Under the pieces are notes generated by a model. It was not told where the DNA came from. It saw only the letters and a list, made by a program, of their open reading frames with translations, and did not search any database. From Tetracentron sinense (Eukaryota > Streptophyta > Magnoliopsida > Trochodendrales > Trochodendraceae): a DNA stretch of 64,000 bases. How positions within the stretch are numbered: the first letter of the stretch is position 1; each line of letters begins with the position of its first letter. The position numbers and the translations under genes were made by a program. The DNA lies in assembly GCA_015143295.1 (NCBI GenBank), contig CM026570.1:20033250-20097249 (forward strand), written 5' to 3'. Shown one piece after another: positions 57,356-64,000 of the stretch.

Positions 57356-58515
57356 ATCACCGAGGGGTGGCCCAGTGGTCTTTGGGTTGAGCCGTAAACT
57401 CGAACGTCCTGGGATTGACTTCTCATGCCCTCTCGAGGACAGCCATCAGGTTGGGTTTATCCTGGCCGTTAACTTGCGTGTGGTGGGCGGCAACCCTGCC
57501 ACGGGTTGAGGGGATTAGTTGGCCAAAGGCTGGACACCCCTAACCATAGTTAGAAATTCGCGAATTATACACGAATAAAACGTATAATTCACCCGTACTA
57601 TTCAAAGATATAGAATCATTCACGAATTTTTAAAGTAAAACGAATTCACGATTTATTCGCGAATCGTTCACGACTTATTCATAAATAATACCTATAATTT
57701 TTTTATTTAAAAAAAAAAAAAAAAAGATAAATTCCTAAACTATCTTTCTTTCTCACTCGTGTGTAATTCATTTTCTCTCGATTTCTTTCTCTCACTCAAT
57801 CCATAACCTTAAGTCTCTATCTCATTAGCTACATCGTCACTGAAAGTCGCCAGCCACCAGTCTTGAAGCACTCTCCAGTCACCACTCTATCTCCTCATTT
57901 TTTCTTGATCTCTTTTTCTTGCTGAATCTCTAATCCTAACTATTTTACGGTCGTCACTTATCACAACGGTATCGCGGCCGTCAATGGTGGAGTATTGAGT
58001 CTTCGATTGTACAACCTTTTCAACGCCAATGACCGTCACATCTCAATCTCATTCCCAAATGTGATTCTCTCCCTCTCTCTTTCGGATTCTGGTTTAGATC
58101 CAGAAGCATCCCTTCCGCTCACACCTAGTCCAGTAGCTCCATGGAGAAGTTGACCTGGAGCAATTGATTCTTTTGGTTAAGCACTAGATACATCTCTCTC
58201 AATCTCCGACTGCACTTCTTTTTTCTTCATTTTCTACAATGTAAAGTTAAAGATTTAATGTCATTTATAAATTTTAGATATGAAAGTTTATATGTTTAGA
58301 TGAATTTTTCAACGAATTATTGAGTGTTGGCCTGAATTATACTCGAATTATTAATGTACCACACTTTTGATGTTTTGCGTTTTTTTCGCCGAATTTTTAA
58401 TTGAACTATTGAATAACTATTCCAAATCATACTTGAATAATTTCCGTACCAAATTTTTTCTGTATGCCGAATTACTAACTATGCCCCTAACCAAAAAAGA
58501 AAAACAAAAAAGGGG
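57356..58515 (+). mobile_element. SINE interrupted by a hAT MITE
   Basis: Body 57356-57544 with A-box-like TGGCCCAGTGG (57368-57378) and a degenerate B box near 57410-57420. Its 3' end and A-rich tail resume at 58492-58515, after the hAT element. It shares the A box and CGTAAACT with the SINE at 21199-21365. The exact start is uncertain. Confidence 0.6.
57545..58483. mobile_element. Non-autonomous hAT element, 939 bp
   Basis: Inverted ends CATAGTTAGAAATTCG and CGAATTACTAACTATG, with an exact 8-bp duplication CCCCTAAC (57537-57544, 58484-58491). An 8-bp target indicates hAT. Interior: A/T- and CGAATT-rich ends and a CT-rich centre, no transposase. Confidence 0.9.
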
Positions 58516-58965
58516 ACATTCCTTATATATCTCTAGGGTATCTTCTACAATCATCTTAAATCTTTCCCATATCTCTCTCCTTGAATATTTTCTAAATTTT
58601 CTCTAGTCACCCTTAAATTTGTCTCATATCTCTCCTTAAATCTTTCCTAAATCTTCCCTAATCACTTAATTCCCTTAAATCTATCCCATATCATTCTCCC
58701 TAAATCTTTCCCAATCACTTAAATCCCTCTTCAAGTACAACATTCAAATTCAAACTACCTTGCCAATTTAGCTCTACAAATATTTCTTAAATCCTCTCCA
58801 ATCATCCTTAAATCTTTCGTCAAATCTAAATTCTTGAAATTTCTTTACTTGTCTTAATGTCTTCCTTAAATTTCTCTCTAATTCTTAATTCCAATTCTCT
58901 CTATAGTCACTATATCCCTCTTCACGTCACCTTCATCTTCCTTGGACAAGAAGTGTGATTCGTAA
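58516..58965. repeat. Degenerate CTTAAATCTTTCCC tandem region in the Copia leader
   Basis: Loosely repeated 'cttaaatctttccca' phrases (about 58550-58820) between the SINE and gag. Probably the untranslated leader of the Copia element. Confidence 0.5.
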
Positions 58966-59454
58966 ATGGCTACTACTTGTTCTCCCTCGCCATTCCTCTC
59001 TTTCCATACAACACTACAAACCTCATTTCTATTAAACTTGACTCCACAAACTTTATCCTATGGAGAGGCCAAATTCTACCTATCGTTCGTAGTCAATGAC
59101 TTCTAAGACATTTGGATGGAACGAGTACAACAACACCTGAATTCACCATCATAGAGCAGCTTGGATTTGATGGTAAAACTAGTACTCAAACCACTCAATC
59201 GAATCTAGACTAGGAAACGTGGCTGGGCATTGATCAACTTTTACTTGTGTGGCTGAATTCAACACTATTTGTTGACGTACTTTCTCAAGTCCTTGATGCA
59301 ACTTCTGCACATGATCCTTGGCAATCTCAACACATGATATATGCTCGAGAATCTGAAGTGTGAATTATGCACCTTCGTATGGAACGTCACCAGTGTACCA
59401 AGGGTTCCTCTTCTGTGGCTAATTTGTTCATTAAGGCTCTAATTTGTTCATTAA

Positions 59455-59779
59455 GGCTCTGTTCTTTTAGTGGAACTTTTAAAAGTCTGTAACATTAGTA
59501 TTTTGGAATAAGAGACAAGTGTTTTTGGAACAAGAAGCAAGTGTTTGGGAGGAGAGGGGAGATGGTTTCTCACTTTATTACACAATGGTATCTGAGATTT
59601 ATTGGGATCAACTTAGTTAGAAGTTCCACATTGATGGAACTTAAAACATCCAAAATTTTGGTTAGAACTTGAAAGTTCCATATTTGTAGAACTTATTGCA
59701 CTTTATGGAATAATTTAGTTCTAGATATTAAGTAAAATTAGGCATAAAACTATGAAAGTTCCACCAAAAGAACGGACCC
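59455..59779. mobile_element. Tourist-like MITE inside Copia gag
   Basis: Ends GGCTCTGTTCTTTTAGTGGA and the complement of GGGTCCGTTCTTTTGGTGGA, with TAA at both sides (59452-59454, 59780-59782). 325 bp, non-coding. The 20 bp at 59421-59440 are repeated directly at 59441-59460, overlapping the left end. Confidence 0.8.
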
Positions 59780-62700
59780 TAAATTAAGTTTAAAACATTT
59801 GTGATCAGCTTGCTGCCATTCAATAACAGGTGTCTAATAAAGACAAGGTAATGCAAGTCCTACGTGGTCTTGGTGATGAATACCATGTATTTGTTACCTC
59901 CATCATGGCACGACCCCTCTTCCGACATTTGCTGATCTGTGACCTTTACTCTTACAACACGAGGCCCTTTTTCATAAAAGCAATCAATCACTTTTGCATA
60001 TGTCATCTCCCAACACTAATTCAGCCCTCTACATGATGTACTCGTCAACACCACTTCATCATACTTCCCTAGTCGTGGACGAGGGTGGCACCAATGTGGC
60101 CGAAGTTGTTGCAGATTCTCTACTAGACATGGCCTTCTCCCTACCCCAACCTCAAACTAAAACTCTACTCCACCTTATAGTGTCGCTACTCCTGATATGT
60201 GGTGCCAAATTTCAAGAAAAGGAACCACGCGACACTCTGATGTTATCATCTCTTTATAACCCTTTATATTATGTTAGTGGACCTTCCCCTCCAACTGGTG
60301 ACTCTTCCTCTAATGCCACATATATACACCATGCTATGGAGAATACGTCTCTCACTAATCCAAAAAATGCGGCATGGGTTTTGGACATTGGCGCCCCAGT
60401 CATATAACTAGTGATGCAGATAAATTTCAAAAACTTGTACCTTACCATGGTTGTAGTAGAATTGTTACTATAGATGGTACACTACTAAACATCTCTCATA
60501 TCGATTATGTTTCTTTTCCTTCATCTCTACCACTCATTAATGTTTTCCTTGTTCCAAGAGCCACAAAAAATCTAATTCCAGTTTCTCAGTTTATAGATTT
60601 CTTTCAGTTAAACTTTGAATTTACCCCTACTTTTGTTATTGTCAAGGATCGTTGATCAAGGAAAACAGTTGTTAAAGGGGTTCGCCATGGAAATTTGTAC
60701 TACTTAGAAGATGATCCTCCATCTGCCCTTCTTCTCTATCATGAACTTGTCAACAATGCCTCTCCACAAGTTTGGCATCATCATCTTGGGCTTCTTAACT
60801 ATTTCGTCATGTCATCCTTAGTATCTAATGGTCTCTTACCTTCTTTATGTAATAAATGAATCAGTAATCTTTGTTATCATTGTCAACTAGGAACATGCTA
60901 AATTAATTTTAACCTTATCCTTTAGAACTTATTCACTCTGATTTATGGGGTCTCATTGTCCGGGTCTCATTATTATGTTATATTCGTAGATGATTTTACG
61001 CACTTCACTTGGGTGTATTTTCTCAAACATAAATCCGATCTCTTTCCCATCTTCAAATCATTTCTTGAAGCTTATTTTCAACAAAATATTGAAAAATTCC
61101 AATTTGATGGTGGCGGTGAGTTTACTTCTCACTTCTTTAAGCAACTACTCAATGACCATATGATATATTACAATTGTCTTGTCCTGACACTCCAGCTCAA
61201 AATGGCATCGCTGAGCAATAGCATAGGCTCATTATGGAATCCGCCTTTTCCATGATGTTTGCTAATGTTGCCCTATTATATTTGTGGACTGAAGTTGTCC
61301 ATATCATCAATTGTCTCCCGTCCAGGTCGATAAATGGTGACTCTTCATACCATGCCTTACTTGGCCATCATCCTGACCTTTCACATTTGCGCTCCTTTGG
61401 CTGCATTTGCTACATGATCACATCCACTCATCTCATCGTAAAAAACTCTCTAAAGGCATTGACATGCATTATGGCCAGCTACAGTAACTCTCGCAAAGGG
61501 TATTGTTGCTTTGATCCACTCACTAAGAGGAAACTCATCTCTCGCTATGTCACCTTTGATGAGTCCAAGTTTCTTACTCATACCATTTCCCAACTCATAT
61601 TCACTTTCTACCCCACAATCTCCCCCTTCCCTCCTGACCATCCTCATCATCCAACTTACATACCTCTCAATGGTACTCCTCATGTAGAACCACCCCCTTC
61701 TCCTACAACTCAAGCACAACCCATCTCTTCCATCCACAACTTCACAATCTAAATCTCATCGATCACTTCCCGTACATTGTCACCATCCTACTAATTCCAT
61801 CTCCCCTGCTTTCCCTTGCCCTTCCCCTGTGTCCTTGACTACTCAACATGTTCGCAAATCCATTCACATTCACTATCTTGTCTAGAAGCTCATTGAGTCT
61901 GATTCTTTTACCATGGAACAACTCTTCCTCTCTGAGATCATTAAAGTCTTTGAACCACGTGACTATCGAGCTGCCAAAACCAATCCACATTGGTTCGATG
62001 CCATACCGAGGAGATTGCAACCTTACATCTCAATTGTACTTGGACTCTTGTTCCTAGACCAGCTAGTCACAATGTCACAGGGTGGGTGCAAATGGGTTGA
62101 TAAAATTAAGTATAAGGCTAATGGCACCATTGAACGATTCAAAGCTCACATTGTGCTAAAGGATTCCATCAACAATATGGTTTTGACTATGATGAAAACT
62201 TTAACCTGGTTGTTAAGATGGGTACAATTCGTATGGTTCTATCAGTACTCATACTCTTAGGTGGCCATTGTTGCAAATAGCTGTTAAAAAATGCATTTTG
62301 TCACGAGGATTTATTAGCAGAAGTGTATATGGACAACCGTCTGGGTTTTATGAAGGAGACCCTACCACTATGATATGTAGACTCCAAAAGGTCATTTATG
62401 GACTGAAGCAAGCTCCCTGCTCTTGGTTTCAATGATTTCATGCCATCCTCACCAATTTTGGGTTTTCTCTAAGCTCCACTGACTACTTCTTCAAAAAATC
62501 CAAGCATGCTATAGTGGTTTTCATGATTTCCGTGGATGATATCATCATAACTGGAAATTGGGAATCTGAAATTATCAAACTCAAACACCATCTTAGTGTC
62601 ATATTTCACATGAAAGATCTCAGAAATTTGAAATATTTTTTAGGTATTGAAGTTGACTGTTCATACACTGGTACAACACTCACTCAACAAAAATATGCTC

Positions 62701-63603
62701 TTGATCTCTTAGAAAGAGTAGGAATTTCTGCAGCTAGCCGATATCTACAATAGTTCCTCCTAGTAGATGTCTCTCTACTAAAAATGGAGGGCTTTTCTAT
62801 AATGTTGAATTCTATCGAAGCATCGATGGTGGTCTCCAATATATCATCTTCACTCGGTCAGATATTTCATTTGCAGTCATCCAAATCTATCAATTCATGC
62901 ATGTTCCCGGATCATGTCATCTTGAGGTTGCTAAACAAATTTTACGGTATGTCAAAGCTACCATTAACACCAATAACGATGTATGGCTACTATGATGCGG
63001 ATTGGACTGGGGATCCTAATACACATCGATCTGTCTCTAGACATTGTATATTTTTAAGCCAACGCTCTGATCTCTTGGAGCTACAAGAAGCAATGAAATT
63101 TAGCCCGGTCCAACACTGAAGTAGAATATCGTTCCATGGCTACTAAGGCGACTAAAATCACATGGTCATGATATATTCTTATGTACTTGGGCCTCTCACC
63201 AAAATCCAGAGTCCTAAATTGTGACAATCAAAGTGCATTGACAATATCGACAAATCCGGTCCTACGTGCCCGCACTAAGCATATAGAATTTCATTTTATT
63301 CGAGAAAAAATAATTTATCATGAGATCCAAGCCAAATACACCTTCTCTCATGACCAAGTAGCAGATATCTTTATGAAGGCCTTATCTCAGGATCACCATT
63401 GGTTTTTAAAGAACAAATTTTTAATGCTCCAAGGATCACCTCAGCTTGAGTGGGGTTGGTAGACTATCTCTTATATTGTATTCAGAATAATTATATAGCT
63501 TTATACTTTCCTAATTAACGTATCGTATCCTCTATGTACATCCATAAATATAGATACAATGAATAAAAGATTGACAGTTTTGCCTCATTGCCTCTCACTT
63601 TCA

Positions 63604-64000
63604 AGTTCAACTTATATCTAATTTCATATATAAAAAACAATTTATCAGGGGCTCCTTTTGATCTCTCATTCTCCTCTCTATTATGTTCTTACAGCTCCAC
63701 AACATCCCATCTCTCTCTCTCTCTCTCTCTCTCAAATTACCAAAGGAGAAGGGTCACGCTCATAAGTAGATCACCTTCGATTAATATCTATTGTGTTCTC
63801 TATCTATCGAAAAGAGGTCCTTCATTAATGTCATAGACTCACCTACTTTATGCGTCCTCTCTCAGTTGCACTTCATGATTTCATTTGTTGAAAGTATCTT
63901 AATCTTTAGAGACACTAATCAAGTATCAATTTAAGTGACATTTTGTTTGCTAAGTCTTGTACCTCTTTTCAAGTATATTTAATCAATTATGTATTGGATT
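63604..64000. other. Intergenic DNA with (TC)n tract
   Basis: A CT microsatellite spans 63711-63733. No gene seen up to the window edge. Confidence 0.45.

Larger units (their letters stand above)
56889..63603 (+). mobile_element. Short-LTR Ty1/Copia retrotransposon, broken, with nested inserts
   Basis: 6715 bp between LTRs of about 146 bp (56889-57034 and 63457-63603), both carrying TAGACTAT.TCTTATATTG, and imperfect CGTTC/AGTTC flanks. A GGTATCATC primer-binding-like stretch follows the first LTR and a G-rich tract precedes the last. Parts in order: gag (from about 58966), protease region (about 60370), integrase (about 60950-61500), reverse transcriptase (about 61900-62750; VDDIIITGN box) and RNase H (about 63000-63440). 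It has many breaks and holds a SINE, a hAT MITE inside that SINE, and a Tourist-like MITE, so it is old. Ale/Retrofit-like size. Confidence 0.88.

Noticed and set aside
54276-57390. Scattered ORFs of 60-95 codons
   Set aside because: AT-rich or element-terminal sequence without recognisable motifs or intact neighbours.

Overview
The window is nuclear DNA of a flowering plant. The evidence is two spliced plant genes, plant-type Ty1/Copia and Ty3/Gypsy elements, MITEs and tRNA-derived SINEs. There is no operon structure, no CRISPR array and no convincing stand-alone tRNA or rRNA gene. About nine tenths of it is repeats, many nested in one another.

Layout. 1-6001: minus-strand Ty3/Gypsy body (protease, gag) with its 5' LTR, entered by a solo LTR at 2515-4055. 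5016-9247 and 11812-16565: a direct segmental duplication. Each copy holds the gag start and LTR of that Gypsy element, a CACTA terminus, a MITE, a GATCGATC-rich block before a TATA box, and a dead fragment of an S-locus lectin receptor kinase. Between the copies lie a Gypsy LTR fragment, a 131-bp tandem array and a decayed plant mobile domain ORF. 16786-20326: an ABA-style G-box promoter and a two-exon AFP/NINJA-family repressor gene. 20.3-30.9 kb: dispersed repeats, a SINE, a PPR fragment, a 2.2-kb solo LTR and part of a long-LTR element. 30933-37498: a full-span Copia element. 37878-50328: a six-exon ERD2-related gene on the minus strand, whose 9.4-kb first intron is full of repeats. 50.9-55.6 kb: a fold-back element entered by an LTR, then another TIR element. 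56889-63603: a short-LTR Copia element containing a SINE that itself contains a hAT MITE, plus a Tourist-like MITE in gag.

The two intact genes are unrelated in function: a nuclear EAR-motif co-repressor adaptor (ABA/jasmonate type signalling) and a Golgi/ER multi-pass membrane protein of the KDEL-receptor superfamily. All else looks like mobile-element debris or gene fragments. I found no convincing new biological system. The most interesting signals are the dense CACGTG cluster before the AFP gene, the duplication carrying shared pseudogene lesions, the 131-bp array beside the mobile-domain ORF, and the datable insertions with clean target-site duplications.
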